A stretch of 64,000 nucleotides of DNA from Strix aluco (lineage: Eukaryota > Chordata > Aves > Strigiformes > Strigidae): NCBI RefSeq assembly GCF_031877795.1, contig NC_133958.1, positions 4,092,001-4,156,000 of the forward strand, written 5' to 3'. Positions 37,455 to 48,800 of the stretch are shown here, piece by piece. Position 1 is the first letter of the stretch; each line of letters begins with the position of its first letter. Made by a program: the position numbers and the translations under genes. The notes under the pieces are model-generated. The model saw nothing but the letters and a program-made list of their open reading frames with translations. It was not told the origin of the DNA and searched no databases.

Positions 37455-39610
37455 GGAAGAGAATATGCTGAAGAGGAAGGAATCAAAACATTTATTGTGA
37501 CTTTCTTCACCTCCTCCCCTTATTAAGTTAGAAATAATGGTTATTAGACAACTTACATCTGCAGTAGTGCCTAAGTAAAATCTTCTTTGATCACTTTTGG
37601 GGGAGGGAGCTTTTGTTTAAGAGGTAGAAACAGACACAGCGTTTACCTTTGCAAACAGAGTGAGGAAGTGGGCTGCTTCTAGAACCAGAATGTGTGGCTG
37701 GTTTGGGGGGGAGGGTTAAATAGATTCATTGTTTAGCATTGCCTCACTTTGGAATGCATTTTAATTTATAAAGCACAATATATGCAATTCTATTTATTAA
37801 ATCTGTAGCTGCAATATGAATAGAAAATGTTATTCATGTCTAGTAGCATCAAAGTTCAGGTTTACAGTTAGGCTAGTGTATTTACAGTTAGTTTCTTCAT
37901 TCATGCACAGTGGATTAAAAGACAGATGTGGGTGAGACAATGTCCACAGGATGTTTTCAGGTACTCTTCTGGGGTGAAAACAGAAGTTAACTGTCATCAT
38001 AGGTAATATATTGCCTTGTAGTAGGTTGAATGCAGGTATAGAACAGCTTTATCATCTTCTAAAATATGCAGTGGAAGCTGCTTCCCCTGAAGGGATCTGC
38101 CTGCACAGCAGATTTAGTTACAACTAAACATCCCGGCTCAGCAACGGGATGTCTTGTTTAATCCTTTCCAAATTAGTGTGAAATTGCACTATCAATCACA
38201 GCTGGTAAGAAAAATTCTCCTGCTTTCAACTGTCCTAACCACTCCAAACTGGAGTACCTGTAGATTTTTTTCATTCTTTGTGGGGAATTAAATGTACAGA
38301 GGAAAATACAGTACTGTCACCAAAGCAGAGATGAGCACTGGGGCCACAGCACATGCTCCATCCTCCCGTCATTACTCCAGTATATGAATAAATGGCACCT
38401 GTTTCCCCTCAACATACTATGCAAATACTGGTGTACACTGAATCCTTGAAAGCAGGGGGCATAATCCAGATCTTAGTACTCCACTTTGGGCCTGCTTAAA
38501 GTGGCTGTAAAAGCATCTTGCGGAGGGCAGGGTGCCCTTTGCACAACTGCTTTACCTGTGAGCAAATAGGGAACTATGTGACTTCTGCAGTGCAGAAAGC
38601 CTCAATTTAAGTGGTGGTGCACTTCATTTAATAAGCTCTTTCCACTGTAGTATCAATCTAGTTCTCATCTAACGCAACATTTATTTTGTACACAATCAAA
38701 AAGCACACAAACTATACCAAAAAAAAAAAGGTGCATCAAGAACTCTTACCTCAGATGCTTAATTAAAACACCCCAAAGTTAAAACTAACCTTGAATCTAA
38801 GGAAATAGAGCTATTACTGGAAGTTAAGAACCAATGTATCCTAAAACTTACAAAATGGGACACTCTTAGCAGCAGGTTGAGTTCCACAGTTACTTCAGTG
38901 GCTTAGCTTTTACTTGGCAGTGCAGATTTCCTGTCCTCTGAACAGAAGTTGTCTTGTCTCAGTAGTTGTTATGAAAATGCTGCTTTGCCGTCAATCTAGA
39001 AAGAATTGGTTCAGGACCAGTACGATTTGTTTGGGGGGAATTGTGGAATTCTCCCTTATTTTCAAGTTGGGTTGACTCAGGCATATGACATGAGCTTCCG
39101 GGACTCAAAATCCCACAGCAGTGTGGTTCAGAACTGGGATTTTATTTCCTCCAGGTTCCCAGGCCTCTTGATCTGGCTCTAGGACAACACCGTGTCCTCA
39201 GTGAAATACACCTATAGATTCAAGGGAAATATTTCAGCGTGGTTTTGAAGTTCTTTCTCCCACCTCATCGCTTTCACTGAGAGTGATGTATATGTTGCAG
39301 TAGAAGAAGATTCCTAGGGCTAGAGAAATAAATGAATTATTTTTCTTTATCATATTTTGTAGCTGGCAGAAGTAAAATATTGTATGGAAAAAAATCTATT
39401 TTCATAATCACTGTGTATAAAATATATTTGAACTTTCACTGAAGCACTATGTTTTGAATAATCACAGCATGTGGCATCATTCATTCACAGATGAATTTAA
39501 GGTACCTCTTTTGCTATGACAAAGCTGTATGAATAGCCCAAAGTGGCCTATTCAGAAGTTGCAGGTTCCAGCCTAATTTAAATTGCATTAATAAAAGTGT
39601 GAAATATAAA
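37455..39610 (+). other. KCTD9: Probable KCTD9 3' UTR
   Basis: Non-coding sequence follows the KCTD9 stop codon. An AATAAA at 39590-39595 is followed by a GT/T-rich stretch (GTGTCTTGGTTGTCTT), a plausible cleavage site giving a 3' UTR of about 2.1 kb. Other AATAAA hexamers (near 38385 and 39329) could give shorter forms. No repeats or other genes are seen here. Confidence 0.5.
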
Positions 39611-42340
39611 AGTGTCTTGGTTGTCTTAATTGAAAAAAAAAAACCAATCTCGATCTTACCTGATGTACACGGGAAGGACAGCAAGGTAGAAGAGAATGCA
39701 ACTTTTCCCTTTGATAGCTCCTTGTATACAAGCTTGAAAATACTGTTGTGAAAGTTGGGTTTGGCTTTCGTGAGACCTTGACTTTCACCTTAGCCTGGAC
39801 TTGTAGGTAACAAGCACTTTCTCAAACAGGCTACTTGTAAACTAGGAATTAGTGATGGTTGAGTACTTACTGTATGAGAAGACTGATTTTAGATGGTCCT
39901 TCTACACAGGCAATTTGCACTATGGCAGAAAGCAAAAAAATTTTCAAGCATAAAGCTTACCTGCTAGAAAAACAAGTGAGTGTACCTTGTGTTGGGGGGA
40001 TTGCTGCAATGTTTCTGATACATTCAGTTTGAGAATTTTCCTGGGGTTGGGGTTTTTTTTGACTCATCATTCATCTGCAACACTTTTAAGCTTTTCTTTG
40101 TGGCCGCCCTTCATATTTGCTTAATAAAGTATTTGGAGCCAGAAGTCATTAACCACAATGTACATGGGTATGTGCACTATTTAAAACACTCCCTCCACAT
40201 CAGAGATGATCATCACACAGAACAAGCGACCAAACTCTGTCTCGGTAGGGAAGCGCTAAAGTTTCTGGAAGAAAAAAACTGTCCTTGAGTTCGGTCTGTA
40301 AAGTGCTCGTGATTTCGGTCTAATAAACTCTGGGGCACAACAGTGATGATACAAATACAGCCCGTCTGTGTATGTGCTGTAGAGCACCCTGAGAACAAAA
40401 TCAGACAAAAATCTAGTTCCTCGGTTTCTCAGCTCCTTTGGGTTAGGAATGGTGTCTAAAAAGCCCAAGAGACTCAGTAGGTTAGGAAATGCCTTTCCAA
40501 GGCTTCAGATAAGAAGAGATCTTGTTTCTTAGAATGGGAATCCACAAGCCCAGGTTCTCCTGACAAGTCGTTGACTCCCAGGTAGGTACTTGACAGCACT
40601 GGCAGGCATTAAAATTTCTCTCCCCAAACCAGAAAAGCTATTGCACTTGAAGGTTTGGGAGCTCATCTGAAAAGTGTACATCAACCATATTCCAGTGTCT
40701 GAAAACTAAAGAGAGCTCACGTGATAAAAACCCAGCTTCACACTTTGATTTTTGGAGAGCACAAAGCTGGCACCTGCCCGACAAGCCCAGACTGAGGCAC
40801 TCCCCGACCTTGGATCAAACTTCCATTCAGACTCTGCCTCTGCCAAAATCGCAGGAGTTTGTTGGTTTCTGTTACATAGGCCCCTAAAAGGATTTGTGGG
40901 CAAACCAAACCAGCTGTAAACATTCCTTTAAGCTCCCAACTCCTTTATGTAACTTACAACTGTAGCCTAGAGTTTAAGAGAAGACGTGGAACCGCTCACT
41001 AACCAGTGCAGCTGCGGGCCCTTTCTGACGTGCTTTGTAGCTACCACAGAAACCTGCAGAGAAACATAGTTGTGGAAAGATGGTAGGGGTAGGCTGTCAT
41101 TAGACCTAGATTAAAATGGTGGGTTAATAAAAGGTGCAATTATAGGGCTAAGCACCTTTAAATGTCATCCCTCAGGATGAACAGAAATCTTCGATTTACC
41201 TTTAAATAACCTTAATTTTTGCTAGGCTCATCAGGGAAGGAAGGAATCTTAAGACACTCTTACAGGAAAAGCTCACTTCTAAAGTGATGTGCCTACGCTG
41301 AGGTAACATTTCTCCCCCTGAAACAAACGATTTTCACAGCTTGATCAGTTTATCAGCTGAAGTTAAATGAATGTTGGCTACTCTTGCCATGAGTAGGAGG
41401 AGCATTACAGCAGGAAGAATTACTCTTTGCTAGTCATTAAATCCTCCTTAAATTATTTACTTATTAAATTACTTTTAATCCATTAATCTCAAAGAGGTCA
41501 TGGGAGCAGGAAGAGGATGTTTGAAGAACACTAAACATGATACATTCAATTGCACATAAAACAGTACATAGTAAGTCAAAATAGCTGTGAGGTGGGTAAA
41601 AAAAATTAGATTTCTGTAGTCAAAATTACTGAATTTAACTCCTCCATGTAAATAGCTATCAACTCCTTTACAAAATTGCAGTGCAAAAACTCTCAAGAAT
41701 GAAGAATATGCATACATAACCACAGACACACATATATATAAATCCAAAATAACAGTGGTGTCTGGGAGTCGTGACAACAAAGCCCGTCTACAATCTAACA
41801 TACTCGTCCATTCGACCAGTTTAATACTACTTTTTATTTTATAGAGCAAAGAATATCAAGGCACTTTAATTTAAACATGAAGGAGGAGGACTTTGAAAGC
41901 AGCATGCAAAATGCTCTGTGCACTTGGGCAATCATTGGCTCTTGTTTATGCACCGAAGGACTGTTTCCTTCATGCCTGATAGAGACTGAGACTAAGCTGA
42001 ATTCCTCACCCACTTCAACTCCCGTAAGCCCCTCTCAACAAATTCAAACTCACCGAAGAACTTCTACTTAAAAATTAAAAGTCACTGAAAGAAAAGATGG
42101 TGTTATCTTCCACAGGGCAACAGCAGTCAGCTAGGTTTGAATGTCAGATTTACAGCCTCTTAAAAGAAAGGCTGTTACTTTTATGGCTCTTGGAGAAAAC
42201 AGCTGAATTTAATAGCTACACCGGGGGTGTTCCAATTATGTGCTTTACTTCTGCTGCATTACAGCAATTTTAAGAAGAAAATTGCAGCCTGTGAGATAGA
42301 ATTAGATAAAGTTACCTGCTGTGAAAGGTTTGGTGTTGGG
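39611..42340. other. KCTD9-GNRH1 intergenic region, mostly featureless
   Basis: About 2.7 kb between the likely KCTD9 poly(A) site and the GNRH1 TATA box. No coding signal or repeat is recognised. The notable part is an AT-rich stretch at 41436-41490 with several TAAT cores, including TAATCC at 41476-41481. As the 5' flank of GNRH1 it should contain hypothalamic enhancer sequence (inference). Confidence 0.5.
41436..41490 (+). promoter_or_regulatory. AT-rich homeodomain-type motif cluster upstream of GNRH1
   Basis: Within 55 bases there are repeated ATTA/TAAT cores, including TAATCC (41476) and TAATCT (41484), the first being the bicoid-class (OTX2-type) consensus. It lies about 0.9 kb upstream of the predicted GNRH1 start site. 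OTX2 is an established activator of mammalian GNRH1; use of this copy is inferred. Confidence 0.3.
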
Positions 42341-42347
42341 GTGGTTG

Positions 42348-42355
42348 TATATAAG
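42348..42355 (+). promoter_or_regulatory. GNRH1: GNRH1 TATA box
   Basis: TATATAAG lies 550 bases before the GNRH1 start codon. A start site about 30 bases downstream would open a short non-coding exon ending at a GCAG|GTGATG donor (42436), which could splice to the acceptor at 42896. This fits the known exon plan of the gene (non-coding exon 1, hormone in exon 2). Confidence 0.6.
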
Positions 42356-42377
42356 AAGCGAGATGACAAGCATACTT

Positions 42378-42436
42378 GTGGGACATTTTCAAACAGAGAA
42401 GATTTGGAGTTACTCTGCAACCTCTCTCAGCAAGCA
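42378..42436 (+). other. GNRH1: Predicted non-coding exon 1 of GNRH1
   Basis: The interval runs from about 30 bases after the TATA box to the donor GCAG|GTGATG. It contains no ATG and sits 460 bases before the coding exon. The 5' edge is an estimate from TATA spacing. Confidence 0.45.
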
Positions 42437-42897
42437 GGTGATGTGCTTGAACAACACACCGTATTCCTTTTTTACTTAGTGCTTACAGATGCTTGTATTA
42501 GAAGAAATTTGCATTAGAAGAGACTGCAAAGAGCACTTTTTAAGGAGCGGGGACATTCGAACAGAAATGGGCTAAACCGAACACATCTGTCAAATATCAA
42601 CAGGGACTTTCATGGAACCTTTGAGGTCCAGACATTCCTAAAACTCTGACAGGGTGTTCAAAAATATTAATTTAGATCTTCATCCAAATTTTTCAGATGT
42701 TAAATCTCTTTATAACGAGCTAATCCACACTTTGAGATGCTCCAAATCCAGCTGTGACTCACACATAGGCACAATGCCACTGGGGTGCAGAAGATCAGAA
42801 CTGGAGATCCAGAAATGTAACATTTTCATAATTCTGTAAGATAAAAATGGGGCTGTAATGTCATTATGATCAGAAAGATGTTTTGTTCTCTCACAGG

Positions 42898-45773
42898 ATG
42901 GAAAAGTCCAGGAAGATCTTTGTCTGTGTCCTCCTGTTTGTCATGTCTGTGGAAATCTGCTTGGCTCAACACTGGTCTTACGGCCTGCAACCAGGAGGAA
43001 AAAGGAACGCTGAAAACCTGGTGGAATCCGTTCAAGAGGTAGGTGCTAGACTGTCAAACACCCTGTTGTTTTAGCTAGGATCCCTTATCTACAAAAGATG
43101 TAAAAAAGAGGCTTCATCGTGTATGTGTATCTGTCTCTTTCCCCCCAAGCATACACACATACGTACACACACACACACACATTTTTTTACAGTGGCAATT
43201 GGAAAGTAATTGGCATTAGGATAAGATGACATCCGACAGCCTTGCATAAAGAACAGTGCTGTCGACTGCGGGCAGAGAGCTTGGGCAGCTGCTCTAAAGG
43301 AGAGATGGGAGTTTGAGTTCCAGGTTAAACTCAATTTCATCCTCTCCCGAAGTTGCAGCCAACACTCTGATGGGCTGGTTTATGACAACATTCCTCCACT
43401 TCCCTGAGAATGTGGCAATGGGCAGCTGTCATGTGGTAACCAATTAGAGGGTAAGCAATTAAAGGACAAAGCAGACATGGAAGGTTCTGTCCACCAGTGG
43501 TTTTCCCATCCTTTCCAATACTTCACGTGCAGTCCCTCCTAACAGCAGTTCTACCCTCCGAAGCACAAGCGTAGCACCCGGGAACGAGGGGAATGTAACT
43601 TGCGCAGTGGAACCGTTTCATCTGTAACTAGGGTAGAGTTGTTTTAGCAGAAAAATCTCCCTTCATGAAGGCTGTATCACTTCCCAATTCAGATTGCAGG
43701 TGAAATGGAAAAGTTAGGGGACGTGCAGAAGACTGAATGCCCAGGCTCCTATCAGCATTCCAGGTTCAGCGATCTGAAGCAAGCCGTGGTAAGTAACATA
43801 TTTTTAATTTTATCAGTATGGGAAAATTAGGAGAATGGTCCAGGCTGGGAAAGTACATGGAGGGAAGAGAAAAAAAGGTAGAGGAGGAGGAGGAGGAGGA
43901 GGAAGAGGCATGTATGTTTAGTTCACATGTGGCAATACTGGCCCTGCCCTTATTATCTGCATCATTCTCAAGTACCTCAGTTACAGCTCTAGGACAGGGC
44001 TACATTATTCTTAGGCTCCCCTTGGAGCAATGTCATTACTCACTAAATTAAAACCAAAATAAAGTCAAACACATTCTACCTTAATACAAATCTATGCAGC
44101 ATTCACAGATGCTTAACTTCAAAGGCACACTTTGCCAGCTGAAGGATCAAGCCATATGGAAGCTGCTGCTCCCAAGGTCCCCAGACTGGGAAATGTATTT
44201 GCCATTAGATGCTCTAATGCAGTGACAGCCGAGACTTCTCATACAAACTAACTGCCACAGAAAGAATACTCTCAAGCAAAAATGGGCTCTTTAATTAATA
44301 TAGCAACACCTTGATCGGGCCAGATGGTCGCCACTTTCTGAGAAGTGTCTCTGAGCTGTCCTAGAAGTAGAAACACTCAAATCTGTACTTAATTTCTGAA
44401 GCCAAGACCAAAAGTGTCAAGTACACACTCTAGCCCTTCACTGAGGACCCTGGCCTGAATAAAGGCTTATAAGCTCCATAAGAGGAAGGCAGACAGGTCA
44501 GAGTCTGGTGTCCATTGGATTTTCATGCAGAAACTACCCAAACTACCCCAAAAATATCTCTTTTAGGTCATATTTAATCCTATTTGTACTGAACATAAAA
44601 TGGAATCTTTGTCCATGACTGGCTTCCAATAGCACTACTTGCAGAATGAACAGCCAGCAAGAGTAACTTAGTATGTTTATAGACATTTTTCTTTTTTACC
44701 TCAAGAGACTATGTTAGGCGGGAAAAGATATTAGAATAATTATCAGGATATTTGAAATGAGTCCTTCTTGCTCACTGAGGGAAACTGGCCTTTCTTTGCA
44801 GAGCTGAAGGCACCCCCCGCCCCAGGCAGATTCTTAGGTTTGCTCAGAAACTGCTGCTAATCTTGCACATAAGTGTAAAAACTTCTAAGCCTTTGCATCA
44901 CACACTTAGTTTGCATCTTATTCCTGGAGCACAATCTGAACTATGTGGCCTTCTTATTTCTAACTGCTTAATAACACTGAAAACAAATAGAATTTTTTCC
45001 AGATGCAGCTTTTCTAGTGTAACACATTCCTGGAGTTGTTACAGGAATATTATGCAATGAAAGGGGAGGTGTCTGGAAATGGTCCACCCCATGGAAAAAC
45101 TTTCAAATTACCTTCATCATTTCCTGGAGAAGCTGGTAGTGAGCACAAACAAAAATACACCTAGCTAAGACACGTACAGGAAAAAAATAACATGTTCAGA
45201 TAGTGCATCTACCCAGAACGCCTCAGGCTTTCAACTCTGAGGTAAGAACATAAATAAATATTCATGTAAGAGACCAGATCCAGCAGGATGCGACACAGGA
45301 ACATGGTTTCCTTTTGAACAGCACTAAGGACACAGAGAAGGTGACAGGGCAACTGTGCCACTCCGTAATGACCCCGTAACGCTTCTGCACACATAGCTTT
45401 CTTGTCTCTGGTCTCCTGGCCAACTGCTTAAGCCCACAGTGTTCAACAGCTGTGGGGCTGCACTCCACAAACTGCTGCAGTGGTGGACCCGTTAACAGAT
45501 GTAAAGTTGGTCATGCACTTTGGGATGAAAAGGGCCATTATAAGTGTCAGTTACATTATACTGTATGATCAGATCCATGGGCAGGTGGCAGAGAGATCAT
45601 GTCGGGTCAGATTTATGTCATTCTAATCCTCCTTCCAACGGAGACCACAATATGAATATTTTAGCATCTGACCAGGCTTTAAAACTCCATCATCTTCTCT
45701 TTAAAAAAAAGTATATGATGTGTGTTTACAGGAAAGTCTGATCGAAGGAGAAGCTAGACGAAAGAAGATTTAA
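42898..45773 (+). CDS. GNRH1: GNRH1, prepro-gonadotropin-releasing hormone I (Gln8 form)
   Basis: Encodes the hypothalamic releasing peptide that drives LH and FSH secretion through pituitary GnRH receptors. Coding exons: 42898-43038, 43693-43788, 45732-45773, all phase 0, giving 92 aa, the length I recall for chicken. Residues 1-23 form a signal peptide ([10 protein letters not shown] then a hydrophobic core ending CLA). Residues 24-33 are [10 protein letters not shown], whose Gln becomes pyroglutamate. GKR at 34-36 is the amidation and dibasic cleavage site. Residues 37-92 are the 56-residue GnRH-associated peptide, starting [11 protein letters not shown] and ending [12 protein letters not shown]. 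The ATG lies one base after the acceptor at 42897, so the 5' exon is non-coding, as is usual for the gene. Gln at hormone position 8 replaces mammalian Arg and marks the avian/archosaur-turtle type. Confidence 0.98.
43150..43181. repeat. (AC)n microsatellite in GNRH1 intron
   Basis: A CA-rich run with about nine uninterrupted AC units lies just after the hormone-coding exon, with an interrupted 5' part. Confidence 0.85.
43881..43908. repeat. (GAG)n microsatellite in GNRH1 last intron
   Basis: About seven GAG/AGG units followed by an impure GAAGAG, 90 bases after the exon end. Intronic, so not translated. Confidence 0.85.
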
Positions 45774-45874
45774 ATCCACAAAGCCAAACGGAACAATGGA
45801 CCCAGAACAAAATTTCAGAGCTATGTTAAAATCAGTTCCTCTTCAAATGGCCTTTGCTTAGATTGCATTATGTG

Positions 45875-45880
45875 AATAAA
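45875..45880 (+). terminator. GNRH1: GNRH1 poly(A) signal
   Basis: AATAAA lies 102 bases after the GNRH1 stop codon and gives a short 3' UTR, as is usual for this hormone gene. TGTTGTGTAG about 35 bases further on could be the downstream GU-rich element. Confidence 0.75.
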
Positions 45881-45889
45881 TACTCTGAA

Positions 45890-48800
45890 GCTGCATTTAA
45901 GTAGCAGAAGATAATTGTTGTGTAGATTACTAGTTTATATGTAAAAGTGAATGAATTCCAGTCCAGTGGCAGGACTCAGCAGCGCAGGGTCTGCTTTGTC
46001 CCCTGCAATGGGAACTTGGACGTGACAGCTTTTGTTTCACAGGGACAGACAATGCCTGGACAAAGGCACTGTCTGATCTCACTAGTCTCTGGATAAAACA
46101 GTAATACAACTTTGTTAAAAATCAAGAATAAACTTACTGTTGGAATGTAATTCCACTCGCACTTCAGCAGTCCATGTATGAAAGACTTTTATATGCTCTT
46201 TTTTTACTGGTTCACTCATAAAAACTACATTTATTTTAAAAAGGTATTTACAAACTTTACAACAGTTAATACATTTTAAAAACCACGAAAATTTATACAC
46301 CTTGCTTTACAGACTTAGTGAATCATATGTCATTTACCCAGAGATGCAGACTCCCTTTCCAAAGCTCAGCTCCTACTCTTCCTTCAGAGCCAGTTTAAAA
46401 GCTCTATTTTTTGCTGATTGAATTGCAGAGGACTAAAAGACAGAGAAAAAAAAAAAAAAAGAAGGTATTTACAGTCTGCAGAGGTGGGTTTTATAACTAA
46501 GCCATCACATCCAGGATCTCAAAACACTCACAAAACCATGTTACACAACATCCATTTTCTTCTGAATTCAAGACAAACATGTCCCAAGGTTTATCATGTC
46601 ATTAAACCTTTATAATACCAACAACGAAGAACTACATCAATTAATACCATGCATATTGGGGCTGAACTTCAGAGCTGCTGAGGACTTACACTTCTGTTTA
46701 AAAAATACAAAAACTGCAGACCATGCATGTGAAAAACAGGTTCAAAGTACGCAGTCATGCATGTCCAGGGGTTTCAATGCCAGCCTTAAACCAGAACTGT
46801 CAGAGCAATCCAGCATAAACCGATGCTTTTCACCTTTTGTTAAACTCCTCTATACTCCTTTGTGTACTCTCTGTAGTGCCCACACATACTGTCCTAAAGG
46901 TGCTTTAATGTTAATAGGAGCAGAATTAGGTGAACCTCATGGGCTTTTGAAAGGGTCCTCTCCTGCCATGCAATCAAAAAAAATCACATTATTTGTTTAC
47001 TTTTTCTTTCTGATGTAGTCCTGGGAAAAGCTCACCCTGGTCCACTAGATAATTTGGTCTGCAACAGTAAACATTACATAGAGAAGTTTTAATTAAAAGA
47101 AAAAAATGGGAAGAAGGTAGCAGTAATGGGTCAGGAATGTTTTCACTATAAAAAAGATTACAGTTAAATTACAGACAACTTATTATTTCCATTTACAATT
47201 ATAAAAATAAATAAGGAGAGAAAATCTGAGCCATTATCACTCCAAGTCTAACTCACTGTTAGTCTGTGGAACATACACTGGGCTGCACAGTGTGAAGGTT
47301 ATTAGATGCAGGTTCTCAAACCCCACTGCATATACATTACAGTATTTTCTGCCACTGCAGATCACAGAGCTGTTCTCACTGGAATCGGTGTCCTTTCCTA
47401 ATCCAATAATCCACTGAAATGGAAAGCTGTCTGTTTCTCTCTTCCCCTGATGTGGATTACAGCCTGTAACATTTTTAAAGGAATTTATCACAGCATGACA
47501 AATTTTAATTAAAAGCTCCAGAAAACAAGTGTTGAGCACATTTCTCCAAAGAAAAAAAATCCTCCAAGACTTGAAATTTAACACTAGCTTTGAACAGCAT
47601 GGCTATGAAATGGGATTAGATTTTGTCTTCTCTGCAGACTGGATATTTAACTTTGAGATTTGTTTTATTCAAAACTATGAATTGGGTAGAAATGCTGCTG
47701 TTTGCTTTCATTTCTGGTATGCAGAGATGACATCATTATGGACTGTTCTCCTACTCCCATTTTTAAACCTCCAGTTTAAAAGACATTAGATGACATTTCC
47801 AAAAGCATCTAATTAACATGGAAAGATGATTCTCAGTTTGAAAACTAAGTAGTGAGACCTTACATTGTCTCTGAAAATTAAATCTCAGATCTTAAGTCAG
47901 GTAGGTACTGTAGCAAAGTGCAGAACACTTAAAAAATCAGGGGTCTGGTGGGAATTTTTGTAGGAGTGTGGGTGCTTAATTCCACTTAATTAAAATCAGT
48001 CAGGTCACATGCTTATTCACACACTTAAATGCCCAACTGCCTTTAAAAATCTGACACTTAGAAGACAATGTTTTTTTCTAAAACTGGCACGAAGCCCTAA
48101 GTCATTTAGGCACAGTACAGAGATTCCATCTTGTACCTCTAAGCAAACTGTGCTGACTTGTATCAGCTAGGAACATAACTCTTCACATACCACAGTCAGT
48201 AATACATTTTGGAAAATTGAACTCCTGTCTGTGAGTTAGTTTGCCAAAAGGCAAGAAGGAGATGCAGGAAGAGTTTACAGCACATCAGACTCAAGAACAA
48301 AAATAACGCTAAGAAAGAAAAAAAATCCCCCAACCTTAAACCCCTTTCTAGCATAGCAAAATTTACCAGTGAAAACGCCCAAACGATCTGGGGAAGGGAA
48401 ATGTCGCTCTGTACTCTTTAGGCATCAGCTGTTCCTTTCCTTGCAGTTAGGGTGATGCCTCAGCTTAGAGCAGACAACAAAGGCAGCTCAGAGCAAAGCC
48501 TGAGCTGTGTGGACAGCACACCGAGATGAACGTCAAGGAACCTGCCGGGTGAGACAGGCAACTGCAAGGCAGATCGTATCTTCGCTGCTTTTTAAGGAGC
48601 TGGCTCTACAGTAAAACCCAAAGATCAAAATATAAATAAAAGACCTGTTTAAGTCACTGCTCAAATTACACAAAGCACTGAAGGTTCCTAGAGCCAGCGC
48701 TGGGATGGGTTGGAGCCACTGCCCTGACTCTGGGTGACCCGGGCATCCTCCTGGCTCAGGTATTAGCACCCAGGGGCAGCACCCAGGAGAGACAGCAACT

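Noticed and set aside
46596-47018. 140-codon plus-strand open frame
   Set aside because: No recognisable domain, no exon-like junctions, lies in the convergent intergenic region.
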